Part shown: piece after piece, positions 1 to 10,548 of the stretch
Numbering within the stretch: position 1 is the first letter of the stretch
How the letters are laid out: every line of letters begins with the position of its first letter
NCBI GenBank assembly: GCA_016217735.1
Contig: JACRGQ010000026.1
Span: 1 to 33,642 of the forward strand
Source: Nitrospinota bacterium
GTDB lineage: Bacteria > Nitrospinota_A > UBA7883 > JACRGQ01
Length of the DNA stretch: 33,642 nt
Reading direction: 5' to 3'
Made by a program: the position numbers and the translations under genes
Notes under the pieces: model-generated
Databases searched by the model: none
Told to the model about the DNA's origin: nothing
Seen by the model: only the letters and a program-made list of their open reading frames with translations

Positions 1-10
1 ATGAATGCGC

Positions 11-54
11 CCAGTGGTTATCCAGTGGTTACATTTTAGGGGTATTTTAGGGAT
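11..54. repeat. Two tandem direct-repeat pairs resembling integrase arm sites
   Basis: CCAGTGGTTA occurs at 11-20 and again at 22-31. An 11-base unit (ATTTTAGGGGT, then ATTTTAGGGAT) follows at 33-43 and 44-54 with one mismatch. Short tandem repeats beside a tRNA or tmRNA 3' end are typical of arm-type binding sites of tyrosine integrases. The integrase assignment is inference, since no integrase gene lies in the window. Confidence 0.45.
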
Positions 55-93
55 GTTATTGCCGCAGTCAGCGGCATAAATTATTGAAAATTA

Positions 94-125
94 TGGTGGA
101 GCTGGGGGGAATCGAACCCCCGGCC
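94..125 (-). other. Orphan 3' end of tmRNA (ssrA) or a tRNA-like gene; probable attachment site
   Basis: On the minus strand a T-arm (GGGGG, loop TTCGATT, CCCCC) is followed by CAGCTCCACCA, the characteristic 3' end of tmRNA and similar to tRNA-Ala. No matching 5' acceptor strand, D-arm or anticodon arm lies upstream: within about 100 bases the sequence becomes the 3' end of thrC. A 13-base inverted repeat, TGAATGCCATTCA on the plus strand, lies just 5' of the T-arm. This is therefore a 3' fragment rather than a working gene. Integrative elements that use ssrA leave such copies. A split tmRNA or a decayed tRNA-Ala is possible but less likely. Confidence 0.55.
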
Positions 126-223
126 TCTTGAATGCCATTCATGCTGTCATAACTTTTACCACATTTCCGGGGTAAAAGAGGATACCGGCGGAGGTTCGCA
201 TCCCCCCGCCGCGTGACGGCGGT

Positions 224-1570
<1,347 letters not shown>

Positions 1571-1587
1571 TCATTCTCCCACTTTTG

Positions 1588-3207
1588 TCAGGCGTTTTCC
1601 GCCATCTGTTTCTTGTGCCACTCAACGTACAGCTTATCGAAATATTTTTCATCCTCAAGCATATTCGGCATGATGGTGAATTCCCCGCTTTCATGCATGT
1701 AGTTGAGCGCCGCCGCAGAAGCCAGAAGCTTTTTCAGGGCATCCGCCACCTGCATGCCGCGTTCTTTGGCGTAATTCTCCGCATATTTTATGGCCGGATC
1801 GGTAAAACGAAGCGTGATGCCGTAGTCGCTCTTGAAGCGCTGTATAAAATCGGCGAACGGCGAGCGCTGCATCAGTTGCAACAGCGCATCCTGCGGCGCG
1901 CGGCAGATGTCGCCGCTCACGGTGAACTGCGAAAAATTCGTTCCCGGCAGCTCGAACTGGAAATCGGTGAGCACGTTCTCCCACTCCCCCACCAACGCGC
2001 GCGCGCCGGTCTTTTTTTTCTCGGCGCGCTGGGCGATTTCCTCCACCGCGTCGTCGGTGAAATCGAGATCCACCCCGAACAGCTTGAACTCCAGCTTGTA
2101 CTGGTTCAGGATGCTATCCTCCGTTTTCGTCATTATGCGGATGAGGTCGTTTTTGGAAAGCGGGTTCACATAGGCGCGGATCGGGGCGCGCCCCACCAGC
2201 TCCGGGATGATGCCGAAGCGGATGTAATCGTCTTCCGTCGCGTCCTTGTAGTAATTGCGGTACTTGTCCTTCTTCGAGTCCCCCTCCTCAACGCCGAAGC
2301 CGGCGATGGTGAGTGAGCCGTCCTCCTTCAAGCGGCCGAACTTGCTGTCGAGCCGCTTTTTCACAATGTGCTCCATGCCATCGTGCGCGCGCTGGAATGA
2401 GCCGCCGAGGATGAAGAGGATGTTTTCGGTGTTGATCATGGATTTTTTGCTGCCGGGCGAACCGCCCCGCTGCTGGTTGATGAGGTCCTGTATCTGCTGG
2501 GCCGGGCTGTTGGGGTCTTCAATCGAGACCAGCTTGCGCTCCACCAGCTTGAGCACCGCGCGCTGAAACCCCTCGCGCGAAACGTCGATGCCGATCCCCT
2601 GCCCTTCCTTCGCCTTCTTGTCGATCTCGTCGACGAAGATAAGGCCGCCGTAGCGGTTGATGAACTCCGCCTTTTCCTGCTTGTTTTCGCCGGGAGCCAT
2701 GCTGATGAGTTCCCGCACCATGTCCTCGGCGTTTTTCCCCACATAGCCCGCCTCGGTGTAATCGGTGGCATCCACAATGTGCACCGGCACGTTCAGCAGG
2801 TCGCCCAGCACCTCGGCGCAATAGGTCTTGCCGCTGCCGCTGGGGCCGGCGATAAGGGTATTCTTCTTGCGAAACCGCTTAACCTCGAATTTGGACAACA
2901 CCCCTTCATTGGTGAACCGCGCTTTTACCATCACGAAGTGGTAGGCGGCGGCGATGGCCAGGCGCTTTTTATAATCTTCCTGGCCGATGACAAACTTGTC
3001 GAGATGATCCTTGATCTGGCGAGGGGTATAGACGACGCCGAGTTTCTGCTTATCCATCGCCGCCCCGTTCGCGCCGAGCAATTCCTTGATGGTGTCGGTG
3101 AACGCGCTTTCGGCCTTGAGCCACGCGTTAAGGGCCTCCTCGTAGCTGCAGCCGTACTCCTGGGCGATTTTTTCAACCGTCTCGCGCGGTATGGCTTTCT
3201 GAACCAT
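1588..3207 (-). CDS. Divergent ClpX-like AAA+ unfoldase without zinc-binding domain
   Basis: A 539-residue AAA+ ATPase of the ClpX/HslU clade. Seen directly: Walker A GPSGSGKT (121-128), a GYVG pore loop in TEAGYVGKNAEDMV (154-157), Walker B LIFVDEID (189-196), the ClpX-type box IIPELVGRAP with R340, and the sensor-2 motif GARAL (R403). The four-Cys zinc domain of ClpX is absent; residues 1-55 are instead a short helical region. A segment rich in G, S, Q and N lies near 232-256. About 120 residues follow sensor 2, longer than in ClpX. IAGFG (301-305) lies where ClpX has its IGF ClpP-docking loop, so ClpP pairing is conceivable but unproven. It lies downstream of lon, clpX and clpP on the same strand. 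I assign no substrate or partner. Confidence 0.85.
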   Translation of the reverse strand: MVQKAIPRETVEKIAQEYGCSYEEALNAWLKAESAFTDTIKELLGANGAAMDKQKLGVVYTPRQIKDHLDKFVIGQEDYKKRLAIAAAYHFVMVKARFTNEGVLSKFEVKRFRKKNTLIAGPSGSGKTYCAEVLGDLLNVPVHIVDATDYTEAGYVGKNAEDMVRELISMAPGENKQEKAEFINRYGGLIFVDEIDKKAKEGQGIGIDVSREGFQRAVLKLVERKLVSIEDPNSPAQQIQDLINQQRGGSPGSKKSMINTENILFILGGSFQRAHDGMEHIVKKRLDSKFGRLKEDGSLTIAGFGVEEGDSKKDKYRNYYKDATEDDYIRFGIIPELVGRAPIRAYVNPLSKNDLIRIMTKTEDSILNQYKLEFKLFGVDLDFTDDAVEEIAQRAEKKKTGARALVGEWENVLTDFQFELPGTNFSQFTVSGDICRAPQDALLQLMQRSPFADFIQRFKSDYGITLRFTDPAIKYAENYAKERGMQVADALKKLLASAAALNYMHESGEFTIMPNMLEDEKYFDKLYVEWHKKQMAENA

Positions 3208-3270
3208 GTGTCCCGTTTACCCCTCTATTCCGCCGTTACGCCGCGCGGCGGCCTTCCACGGCGCGGTGCG

Positions 3271-5697
3271 TCAGTTTATTTCAACCACCGGGGACTCCAA
3301 CCCGCCGACGGGCGGCCGCTTTTCGGAACCGCGTTTGCGCAGTTTTTTTGCGCCCTTGAACACGGAAGCGGCCATCACCGCCTTGAGCACGTCATCCATC
3401 GTTTCCACCGGGATGAATTTAAGTTCCTTGCGCAGCGGCTTGGGTATCTCCTCAAGGTCTTTCACGTTCTCTTTCGGTATCACCACATTGCGGATGCCGG
3501 CGCGCCGCGCGGCCAGCGCCTTTTCCTTGAGGCCGCCGATCGGAAGCACTTTGCCGCGGAGGGTGATCTCGCCGGTCATGGCGGTATCATGCCGCACGGG
3601 AATCCGCGTGAACGCGCTCACCATCGCGCTGGCCATCGTGATGCCGGCGGAAGGGCCGTCCTTCGGGATCGCCCCTTCGGGCGCGTGGATGTGAATATCG
3701 TACCGGGAATAAAAATCGGCGGGCAGGCCAAGCGCTTCCGCGCGGGAGCGGATATAGGTCACCGCGGCCTGGCCCGATTCCTTCATCACGTCTCCCAGCT
3801 TGCCGGTGAGCGTCAGCTTCCCCTTGCCGGGGACAACGGTTACTTCGATGTGCATCAACTCGCCCCCCACTTCCGTCCAGGCAAGGCCATTGGCGAAACC
3901 GGGGTCGGCGTACGCCGCCGCCTCTTCACTCCGGAACTTGGCGATACCAAGCATTTTTTCCAGGTCGGCGGCCTTGAGGCGCGGGGCGTACTTCTTGTGC
4001 TCCACCACGTTACGGGCCACCTTGCGGCAAACCTTGGCGATGGTCCGCTCCAGATTGCGCACCCCCGCCTCACGGGTGTAGTTGCGGACGATTTTCGTCA
4101 GCATCTCGTCAGTCAGTTCCAACGCATCCGCTTTGATGCCATTTTCCTTCATCTGCTTCGGCACCAGATAGCCGGAGGCGATTTTCACTTTTTCCTCTTC
4201 CATGTAGCCGGAAAGACGGATCACCTCCATCCGGTCCAACAGCGGGGCCGGAATCGAATGCATCACGTTGGCGGTGGCGATGAACATCACCTGCGAAAGA
4301 TCGTAGTCCAATTCAATGTAGTGATCGCTGAAATGTTTGTTCTGCTCGGGGTCCAGCACCTCCAGCAGGGCGCTCGACGGGTCGCCGCGGAAATCGGCGG
4401 TCATTTTGTCGATTTCGTCCAGCATCATCACCGGATTGACGGTTCCCGCCTTTTTCATGGACTGGATGATGCGCCCCGGCAGCGCGCCAATGTAGGTGCG
4501 GCGGTGGCCGCGGACTTCGGCTTCGTCGCGCACGCCGCCGAGCGATACCCGGACGAACTTCCGCCCCATTGCGCGGGCAACCGATTTCCCCAGCGAGGTT
4601 TTGCCCACGCCGGGCGGCCCCACGAGGCAGAGGATGGTTCCCTTGGGGCTTTCGGACAACTGTTTAACGGCGAGAAAATCGAGGATGCGCTCCTTGACCT
4701 CCTCAATGCCGTAGTGATCTTCGTCCAGTATTTTCTTGGCGTTGCGCGTGCTAAGGTCGTCTTCGGTCCGCTGGCTCCAGGGGATGTCGGCAAGCCATTC
4801 GATGTAATTGCGCACGACGGTGCTTTCGGCGCTCATCGGCGCCATCTGCTCCAGCTTGTTGATCTCTTTCATGGCCTTCGCCTCGGCCTCGGCCGGCATA
4901 CCGGACTTTTTAATCCTGTCACGCAACTCGTCCAGTTCCGAACGGTGGTCGCCGCGGCCCAGTTCTTTCTGGATCGCCTTCATCTGCTCGTTGAGGTAGT
5001 ATTCGCGCTGGCTCTGGTCCATCTGTTTTTTCACGCGCCCTTCAAGCCGCTTTTCGATCTGGATGACCTCGATCTCCCGCTCAAGGAGTTCCATTATCAT
5101 CTCCATGCGGCGCTTGACGTCCATTTCGGCCAGTACCTGCTGCCGCTCGTCCGTCTTGAGCGGAAAATGGCCCATGATGAGATCGGCCAGTTCTTCGGCG
5201 TCCCCGGTTTCGTTGATCGGCGCCAAAGCCTGCGACGGCAAGCGGTTGCTGGTTTTCACATAGCGGTCAAACAAGAGGCGCAGGCCGCGCATCATGGCCT
5301 CCATCCGCGCGCCGCGCTCCGGAACGCGGGCAACGCCCAGCCCCCGCACGGCGACACGGTAGAACGGATTTTGAGCCACGAACGCGTCAATGGCGGCGCG
5401 GCGGATACCCTCCACCATGATCTTGACGGTGCCGTCGGGCAGCCGCAACACCTGCATGATCTCACCCACACAGCCGATGGGGTAGATGTCCTTCGGGTCC
5501 GGCTCCTCGTTGTTCGCTTTTTTTTGGGCGCACAGCATGATGAAATTTCCCTGCGCCATCGCCTGATCCACGGCGCGGACCGATTTTTCGCGTCCCACGA
5601 ACAGCGGCACGAGCATCCGGGGAAAAACGACGATGTCGCGCAACGGGATGAGCGGCAACTCGGCCGGCAGGATTACTTTGGCGCGGGTGGTATCCAT
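3271..5697 (-). CDS. lon: ATP-dependent Lon protease
   Basis: Lon is a cytoplasmic homohexamer that degrades misfolded and regulatory proteins. The 808-residue protein has the standard layout. An N-terminal substrate-binding domain starts at [13 protein letters not shown], followed by a coiled-coil region with the Lon signature [17 protein letters not shown]. The AAA+ module has Walker A GPPGVGKT and Walker [10 protein letters not shown]. The C-terminal Ser-Lys protease domain has the catalytic Ser in [10 protein letters not shown] and the Lys in [14 protein letters not shown]. The ATG at 5697 has GGAAGGG just upstream. The gene follows clpX by about 15 bases. Its C-terminus ends in a short basic tail that is probably variable. 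Confidence 0.97.
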   Translation of the reverse strand: MDTTRAKVILPAELPLIPLRDIVVFPRMLVPLFVGREKSVRAVDQAMAQGNFIMLCAQKKANNEEPDPKDIYPIGCVGEIMQVLRLPDGTVKIMVEGIRRAAIDAFVAQNPFYRVAVRGLGVARVPERGARMEAMMRGLRLLFDRYVKTSNRLPSQALAPINETGDAEELADLIMGHFPLKTDERQQVLAEMDVKRRMEMIMELLEREIEVIQIEKRLEGRVKKQMDQSQREYYLNEQMKAIQKELGRGDHRSELDELRDRIKKSGMPAEAEAKAMKEINKLEQMAPMSAESTVVRNYIEWLADIPWSQRTEDDLSTRNAKKILDEDHYGIEEVKERILDFLAVKQLSESPKGTILCLVGPPGVGKTSLGKSVARAMGRKFVRVSLGGVRDEAEVRGHRRTYIGALPGRIIQSMKKAGTVNPVMMLDEIDKMTADFRGDPSSALLEVLDPEQNKHFSDHYIELDYDLSQVMFIATANVMHSIPAPLLDRMEVIRLSGYMEEEKVKIASGYLVPKQMKENGIKADALELTDEMLTKIVRNYTREAGVRNLERTIAKVCRKVARNVVEHKKYAPRLKAADLEKMLGIAKFRSEEAAAYADPGFANGLAWTEVGGELMHIEVTVVPGKGKLTLTGKLGDVMKESGQAAVTYIRSRAEALGLPADFYSRYDIHIHAPEGAIPKDGPSAGITMASAMVSAFTRIPVRHDTAMTGEITLRGKVLPIGGLKEKALAARRAGIRNVVIPKENVKDLEEIPKPLRKELKFIPVETMDDVLKAVMAASVFKGAKKLRKRGSEKRPPVGGLESPVVEIN

Positions 5698-5712
5698 GGT
5701 GTCCCTTCCGGC

Positions 5713-6951
5713 CTAGCCGGCCTTTTTCTTCAGCGTGACGATGGGTTGCGCCGAGTGGCGGATTGCCTCCTCGTTGACAACCACTTCCTCGATTTCCGGA
5801 TTGCCCGGCACTTCATACATGATGTTCAACATTGCCCGTTCGAGAATGGAGCGCAGCCCGCGGGCGCCGAGCTTGCGGGCAATCGCCTCCTGGGCGATGG
5901 CCTTGATCGCGCCGTCGGTAAACTTCAGGTTGACATTGTCCAACCCGAAAAGCTTCTTGTACTGCTTGATGATGGCGTTCTTCGGCACCAGCAAAATGTC
6001 GGTCAGCGATTTCTCGTCCAAGTCGTCCAACACGGCGATCACCGGCACGCGGCCGATAAATTCCGGGATGAGGCCGAATTTGAGCAGGTCTTCCGGCTCC
6101 ACCTGATGCAGGAGATTTTCCCCCTTGCGGTCCTTCTTGCTCTTCACGGTGCCGCCGAAACCCATCGTCTGCTTGCCGATGCGGTAGTCGATGATTTTGT
6201 CCAGCCCCACGAAGGCGCCGCCGCAGATGAAAAGAATGTTGGTGGTGTTCACCTGCAAAAATTCCTGCTGCGGATGCTTGCGGCCGCCCTGCGGCGGCAC
6301 GTTGGCCACGGTTCCCTCTATAAGCTTCAGCAACGCCTGCTGCACACCTTCGCCCGATACGTCGCGGGTGATGGAAGGGTTGTCGCTCTTGCGGCTGATC
6401 TTGTCGATTTCATCGATATAGACGATCCCTTTTTCGGCCTTTTCAATGTCATACTCCGCCACCTGCAACAGGCGGTGGATGATGTTTTCCACATCTTCGC
6501 CCACATAGCCCGCCTCGGTCAGCGTGGTGGCGTCCACGATGGTGAACGGCACGTTGAGCATCCGCGCCAGCGTCTGGGCCAGCAGGGTTTTGCCGGTGCC
6601 GGTGGGGCCGATCAGCAGGACGTTATTCTTCTGCAGTTCCACGTCGTCGTTATTGGCGTTGGCCTCGATCCGCTTATAGTGGTTATGCACCGCGACGGAG
6701 AGTATCTTTTTCGATTCTTCCTGCCCGATGACATAGTCGTCCAGCACCGCCTTGATGTCCTTCGGCTTCGGCAGCGTGGCGAACGCCTGGCTCTTTTCCT
6801 GGTTCCACTCCTCGACGATGATCTCGTTGCACAGGTCGATGCACTCGTCGCAGATGTAGACCATCGGCCCGGCGATGAGCTTCTTCACCTCGCCCTGGCT
6901 CTTGCCGCAAAAGGAACAGCGCAAATCCTGGTTCGTCTCTTTCTTTGGCAT
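5713..6951 (-). CDS. clpX: ClpX, ATP-binding unfoldase subunit of ClpXP
   Basis: This AAA+ unfoldase feeds tagged and native substrates into ClpP. The 412-residue protein has all canonical elements: an N-terminal C4 zinc domain (CSFC and CDEC), Walker A GPTGTGKT, pore loop GYVG, Walker B IVYIDEID, a ClpP-docking loop containing MGFGG, the box [11 protein letters not shown], and sensor 2 GARGLRS. An in-frame TTG sits three bases upstream, but ATG at 6951 has AGGAGGG at good spacing and is preferred. It lies between clpP and lon in the classic tig-clpP-clpX-lon order. It is the reference paralog for the divergent ClpX-like gene 2.5 kb downstream. Confidence 0.97.
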   Translation of the reverse strand: MPKKETNQDLRCSFCGKSQGEVKKLIAGPMVYICDECIDLCNEIIVEEWNQEKSQAFATLPKPKDIKAVLDDYVIGQEESKKILSVAVHNHYKRIEANANNDDVELQKNNVLLIGPTGTGKTLLAQTLARMLNVPFTIVDATTLTEAGYVGEDVENIIHRLLQVAEYDIEKAEKGIVYIDEIDKISRKSDNPSITRDVSGEGVQQALLKLIEGTVANVPPQGGRKHPQQEFLQVNTTNILFICGGAFVGLDKIIDYRIGKQTMGFGGTVKSKKDRKGENLLHQVEPEDLLKFGLIPEFIGRVPVIAVLDDLDEKSLTDILLVPKNAIIKQYKKLFGLDNVNLKFTDGAIKAIAQEAIARKLGARGLRSILERAMLNIMYEVPGNPEIEEVVVNEEAIRHSAQPIVTLKKKAG

Positions 6952-6979
6952 CAACCCTCCTGTCCGCCTTGTCCGGTGG

Positions 6980-7588
6980 TCATTTCTCTTCCTTCACTTT
7001 TTTACGCAACTGGCGGGATTCGATTATTTCGTCAATCAGGCCGTACTCCTTGGCTTCCTGGGCGCTCATGAAAAAATCGCGGTCGGAGTCCTTCCGTATC
7101 TTTTCCAGCGAATGGCCGGTGTGTTTGGCGTAAATTCCCTCCAACGTGGTGCGCAAGCGGTTGATCTCGTCCACCTGGCGATGGATGTCGTCGGTGGTTC
7201 CCTGGTAACCGCCGGAGGGCTGGTGAATCATAATCCGGGTGTTGGGCAGCGCATGGCGTTTCCCCTTCGCGCCGGCGTTGAGCAGCAACGAGCCCATGCT
7301 GGATGCCTGCCCCAGGCAGATGGTCTGGATATCGGGGCGCACGAACTGCATGGTGTCGTAAATGGCAAGGCCCGCGGTCACAATGCCGCCGGGGCTGTTG
7401 ATGTAGAGATAAATGTCCTGATCCGGGTCTTCCGCTTCCAGAAACAGGAGCTGCGCGATCACCAGATTCGCCACATGGTCGTCCACCGCGGTACCCAGGA
7501 AAATGATCCGGTCCTTCAGCAGGCGCGAGAATATGTCGTACGCACGCTCCCCGCGCGCCGTTTGTTCAACAACCATAGGTACAAGCAT
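6980..7588 (-). CDS. clpP: ClpP, proteolytic subunit of Clp protease
   Basis: ClpP forms the tetradecameric serine-protease chamber used by ClpX and, in some bacteria, ClpA or ClpC. The 202-residue protein starts [19 protein letters not shown], near the usual mature N-terminus. The catalytic triad is visible: Ser in [11 protein letters not shown], His in [12 protein letters not shown] and Asp in the [13 protein letters not shown] segment. Its ATG shares one base with the tig stop codon (TAATG at 7590-7586), so translation is probably coupled. clpX follows 28 bases downstream. Confidence 0.97.
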   Translation of the reverse strand: MLVPMVVEQTARGERAYDIFSRLLKDRIIFLGTAVDDHVANLVIAQLLFLEAEDPDQDIYLYINSPGGIVTAGLAIYDTMQFVRPDIQTICLGQASSMGSLLLNAGAKGKRHALPNTRIMIHQPSGGYQGTTDDIHRQVDEINRLRTTLEGIYAKHTGHSLEKIRKDSDRDFFMSAQEAKEYGLIDEIIESRQLRKKVKEEK

Positions 7589-8913
7589 TATTCGTTCTCC
7601 TTCGCTACACCTTCGACGATCTTGTCGTTTATTGTAATCTTTCCATAAATGAACTTAAACACGCTTTCCCGCAGCGCCTCCTTGATGGTGAAGACCGCGG
7701 CGTTGTAACGGGTGTCACGGTCGTCCGATTTGAGATACTCGGCGTATTCGCCCTGCAACCGCTCCAACGCCGCTTCGTCCGGCTGCAAGCCGGCGGCTTT
7801 GGCGATGTTTTCGATGATAACCTCATCGCGCGCCCAATCCTCGCCCTTCTCCAGGGAACTCTGCTTGAACTTTTCGCGGTCGAAATCGGGCTGCGCCGTA
7901 AGGTCGAGCCCCCATTCGCGGGTCTGCTGGATGAGCCGGTTGGCGTACATCTCGCCGTACTGCGCCAGCATTTTGGGAGGCAGCGGAAAGCTGGCGCTTT
8001 CGCGGAACTTCTTCATGATGTTACGGCGCAAACCGTCGTCGGCGCGCTGTTTTTCGCGCTCTTCGGCGCGCGCGCGCAGTTCCTTGCGCATCTCCTCCGC
8101 CCCGGTGTGCGGGGTGTGGGCGGCGACGAACTCGTCGTTCAGTTCCGGCAGCTTTTTTTCCTTCACGGCGGTCACCTTCACCTTGAAGGCGGCCCGTTTG
8201 TCGGCCAGCGCCGGGTCGGGATACTGCTTCGAGACGGACATGGCAAATTCCTTCTCTTCGCCCGCCTTCATCCCGGTCACATTGCGGTGAAATTCCACGA
8301 AGAGGGTCTCCTCCGCCGTGTTGACTATCATCTGTTGTCCCTTGCCGGAGAGCTTGGGCTCTTCCTTGCCGTCGACCACCGCGGCGTAATCCATGAACGC
8401 GAAATCGCCATCCTTGACGCCGCGGCCTTCAACCGGAACCAGTTCGGCGTGCGTGTCGCGCAGCTGGTTAAAAACCGCTTCGATCTCCTTGTCTTCCACC
8501 TTGCGGATCTCGCGGTCGAACGTCCAGCCGCCGCAGGACGGCACGTCGACCTGCGGGAATATCTCAATCACGGCGGAATAGGTCAGCGGTTTCCCCTTCT
8601 CGACCTTTACTTCCTCGAAGCTCGGACTGCCGAACACTTCCAGCTTGTGCTCCGTCACCGCGTCCTCATAGCTCTGGTGAATCAGCTTTTCGCCCACTTC
8701 GCCCAGCACCTGAACACCATACATTTTCTCCAGCACGGGGCGCGGCGCTTTGCCGGGGCGGAACCCCTGCACTTTGGCGGTTCGGGCCACATCGCGCCAT
8801 TTCTTCTCGGCCTCTTCGGCCACGCGGCTTGCCGGAATTTCGACTTTCAACTTCTTAACACACGGCTGAACATCGGCTATTTCAATCTTCAGTTCGCTTA
8901 ACGCGGTAGTCAC
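7588..8913 (-). CDS. tig: Trigger factor, ribosome-associated chaperone and prolyl isomerase
   Basis: Trigger factor binds the ribosomal exit tunnel and folds nascent chains. The 441-residue product has the family layout. The N-terminal ribosome-binding domain carries the signature [17 protein letters not shown] (family GFRxGKxP). A degenerate FKBP-type domain follows around residues 150-245, with DGDFAFMDY and [14 protein letters not shown], and then a helical C-terminal chaperone arm. The start is GTG at 8913 with GGAAGGAG seven to eight bases upstream. It is the first protein gene after tRNA-Leu and is translationally coupled to clpP. Confidence 0.95.
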   Translation of the reverse strand: MTTALSELKIEIADVQPCVKKLKVEIPASRVAEEAEKKWRDVARTAKVQGFRPGKAPRPVLEKMYGVQVLGEVGEKLIHQSYEDAVTEHKLEVFGSPSFEEVKVEKGKPLTYSAVIEIFPQVDVPSCGGWTFDREIRKVEDKEIEAVFNQLRDTHAELVPVEGRGVKDGDFAFMDYAAVVDGKEEPKLSGKGQQMIVNTAEETLFVEFHRNVTGMKAGEEKEFAMSVSKQYPDPALADKRAAFKVKVTAVKEKKLPELNDEFVAAHTPHTGAEEMRKELRARAEEREKQRADDGLRRNIMKKFRESASFPLPPKMLAQYGEMYANRLIQQTREWGLDLTAQPDFDREKFKQSSLEKGEDWARDEVIIENIAKAAGLQPDEAALERLQGEYAEYLKSDDRDTRYNAAVFTIKEALRESVFKFIYGKITINDKIVEGVAKENE

Positions 8914-8991
8914 AGTATCAGGCTCCTTCCAACATTAACGGTTATGCGCTTCATTCGTGCCATATGCTCCGCAACGACGCAATCAACACCT

Positions 8992-9075
8992 TGGTGCGAA
9001 GGGGGGGGTTCGAACCCCCATGGTTGCCCACCAGATCCTAAGTCTGGCGCGTCTGCCAGTTCCGCCACCTTCGCA
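8992..9075 (-). tRNA. tRNA-Leu (anticodon TAG)
   Basis: The minus strand reads GCGAAGGTGGCGGAACTGGC at the 5' end. The anticodon arm is CCAGA, loop CTTAGGA, TCTGG. A class II variable region (TGGGCAACCA) follows, then a T-arm with GGTTCGAACC, and an encoded CCA at 8994-8992. The TAG anticodon reads CUA-type leucine codons. It lies directly upstream of tig in the same orientation and could share a transcript with it. Confidence 0.95.
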
Positions 9076-9079
9076 TTAT

Positions 9080-9450
9080 TAGGCCAAGTTATTCAAATAT
9101 ATTATTTTTCGAGGGGAAATTAAAGCTATTTTTTCGGTAATACTTCGTATTGTTGGCGTAAAACCATTGTTTTAAAGGTTGTTACCTGTTGAAAAAGTGT
9201 GCCGAAATCGGTCACGCCGGCAATCGATCAACCGGCTCATCCCCAGAGGGCGGTTACCGGAACATTTAGAAAAGGTATCCCTAATCCCAAACGGTACCGC
9301 TACAGATAACGGCGGAGAAAAAACCCTTTGCCCGGAAAACGCGGGCCATCCGGTGGAACACGCCACGGCCAGCCGTCACGCGGTTGGTGCATGGCGGCAC
9401 AAAAAAACGCCGCGAAAAATATCACTCTTTGAAAATAATCTGAAAAGATA
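9080..9450. other. Intergenic region without a supported gene
   Basis: This separates divergent tRNA-Leu/tig (minus) from the tRNA-Glu/Lys pair (plus). It begins AT-rich, with a TATATT-like hexamer on the minus strand near 9100 that may belong to the tRNA-Leu promoter; I could not pair it with a convincing -35. The short ORFs here have no recognisable motif, no good ribosome-binding site and a composition unlike a protein. Confidence 0.6.
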
Positions 9451-9479
9451 TTGACAGTACCGGCTGCAATGGGTACACT
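9451..9479 (+). promoter_or_regulatory. Sigma-70 promoter for tRNA-Glu/tRNA-Lys
   Basis: A perfect -35 TTGACA (9451-9456), a 17-base spacer and TACACT (9474-9479; differs from TATAAT at two positions) lie 22 bases before tRNA-Glu. It is the best sigma-70 match seen in the window, as expected for a strongly expressed tRNA operon. Confidence 0.8.
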
Positions 9480-9501
9480 TTGCCGTCTAAAGACTTGGTT
9501 T

Positions 9502-9579
9502 GTCCCCATCGTCTAGCCCGGTCCAGGACGCCGCCCTTTCACGGCGAGAACAGGGGTTCAAATCCCCTTGGGGACACCA
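9502..9579 (+). tRNA. tRNA-Glu (anticodon TTC)
   Basis: It begins GTCCCCATCGTCTAG. The anticodon loop is CTTTCAC, between CCGCC and GGCG. The T-arm contains GGGGTTCAAATCCCC, and the acceptor pairs GTCCCC with GGGGAC before an encoded CCA (9577-9579). It lies downstream of the strong promoter at 9451 and 21 bases before tRNA-Lys. Confidence 0.95.
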
Positions 9580-9600
9580 TTATTTAGGTTTTTTTGGTGT

Positions 9601-9676
9601 GGGCCGCTAGCTCAGCTGGTAGAGCAACGCCCTTTTAAGGCGTGGGTCGCTGGTTCGAACCCAGCGCGGCTCACCA
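9601..9676 (+). tRNA. tRNA-Lys (anticodon TTT)
   Basis: It begins GGGCCGCTAGCTCAGCTGGT. The anticodon arm is CGCC, loop CTTTTAA, GGCG, which gives TTT. The T-arm is CTGGTTCGAACCCAG, and CCA is encoded at 9674-9676. It is the second gene of the tRNA-Glu/Lys unit and is followed by an intrinsic terminator. The AT-rich tract and transposase remnant downstream suggest its 3' side has received foreign DNA. Confidence 0.95.
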
Positions 9677-9683
9677 TTTAACT

Positions 9684-9712
9684 AACTGATAATTAAAGAG
9701 TTGTCAGTTTTT
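9684..9712 (+). terminator. Intrinsic terminator of the tRNA-Glu/Lys operon
   Basis: AACTGATAA (9684-9692) pairs with TTGTCAGTT (9701-9709) through nine pairs including one G-T, with an eight-base loop. It runs into five T residues (9708-9712). It starts eight bases after the tRNA-Lys CCA. Confidence 0.7.
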
Positions 9713-10190
9713 ATGCCCCAAAAAACCGCACCCAAACCGTATCCAAGTATAAGAAATGGAAACGGATCAACACCCGGAATCGGTGACAAATTCAGTGCAT
9801 TTTCATCCAACTGAATTGACCACGTATTGAAAGAAAGCCATTACTCAAGAACGTCGCAGGAGACGAGCAATGCATGCCGGGCGTGGCGGTTAACGACGTT
9901 AATGGTGAAGGAAGAAGATTGAGGCGCAAAAAATTATGCGGGCAGTGTTTGCGGAAAATTCATCGAAATACGTATAAATAAAAGCTTTTCGTGTCTATCT
10001 CAAGAAATCAGCACTTTAATTAAAAATTTAATGATCAAATTATGAATTTCTTGCGATTGCATAAACCCCGTTCTCCGGCTAAGGGATTTGTAAAAACCTG
10101 AAAATTTCCAATTACGCAATGAAGTCGCGGTTGTTGGCGGCACGGGGATTGCTCTATTTTTCACCCAATGGGTGTAAGAATGGAGGGGCG
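9713..10190. other. AT-rich intergenic tract between tRNA-Lys and the transposase remnant
   Basis: I see no gene here. Composition is clearly more AT-rich than the flanks. Just after the terminator there are imperfect repeats (CCGCACCCAA then ACCGTATCCAA, 9728-9750) of the kind found next to tRNA-integrated elements. With the decayed transposase that follows, this reads as an old insertion scar. I found no second copy of the tRNA-Lys 3' end. Confidence 0.5.
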
Positions 10191-10548
10191 ATGAAGATCA
10201 AGAGCCGCAAGCGGGGCCTTGCGGTATCCGCAATGGCGGAGAGCTTGTTCGCGTTGTGGGCCTCCGGGGGCGAACGGTGCGAGGATTTACAGCAGTTGCG
10301 CGGGGACGCGGCATTGGCCGCGCTGTTGAGATACGAGCTTCCCGCCCCGAACAAGGAAGGGCCGGTGGCGAGGAGATATCTTGCGATACGCATCAAGAAA
10401 AAGCAGGGTGTGTTGTTTGCGGACGGCGGCGACCGCAAACACTTCGCGGTGGTCACGAATCTCGACTGGGACGGAGACAAGATATTGGAGTGGCAACGGA
10501 AAAAGCCGGGACGGTTGAACATGTCCACGACGTGATGAAAAACGCGAT
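10191..10548 (+). pseudogene. Decayed IS1380-family transposase remnant
   Basis: The reading frame from ATG 10191 (GGAGGGG upstream) resembles two separate parts of IS1380-type transposases. One is an early segment, GERCEDLQQLRGDAALAALL, ending RYELPAP. The other is the late segment RRYLAIRIKKKQGVLFADGG, then HFAVVTN and an EWQR stretch. The long middle part, including the usual catalytic region, is missing between them. The late segment then leaves frame near an A-run at about 10500: the next frame reads EKAGTVEHVHDVMKN, the family's expected continuation, while the first frame stops at 10535. So it carries an internal deletion plus a frameshift and cannot be active. No terminal inverted repeats were identified. 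The family call is from memory of its motifs. Confidence 0.75.

Noticed and set aside
206-222. CCGCCG/CGGCGG hairpin as thrC terminator
   Set aside because: It adjoins the thrC stop but the minus-strand side has no T-tract; the T-rich side is in the wrong orientation, inside thrC.
2779-7071. Open frame of 1430 codons on the plus strand
   Set aside because: It is antisense to Lon, ClpX and the ClpX-like gene, whose catalytic motifs are all intact. Its composition is His/Val/Asp/Gly-rich, as antisense frames of GC-rich genes are.
9179-9454. Open frame of 91 codons before tRNA-Glu
   Set aside because: No motif, no ribosome-binding site, overlap with the tRNA promoter at its end, and a protein composition that looks random.
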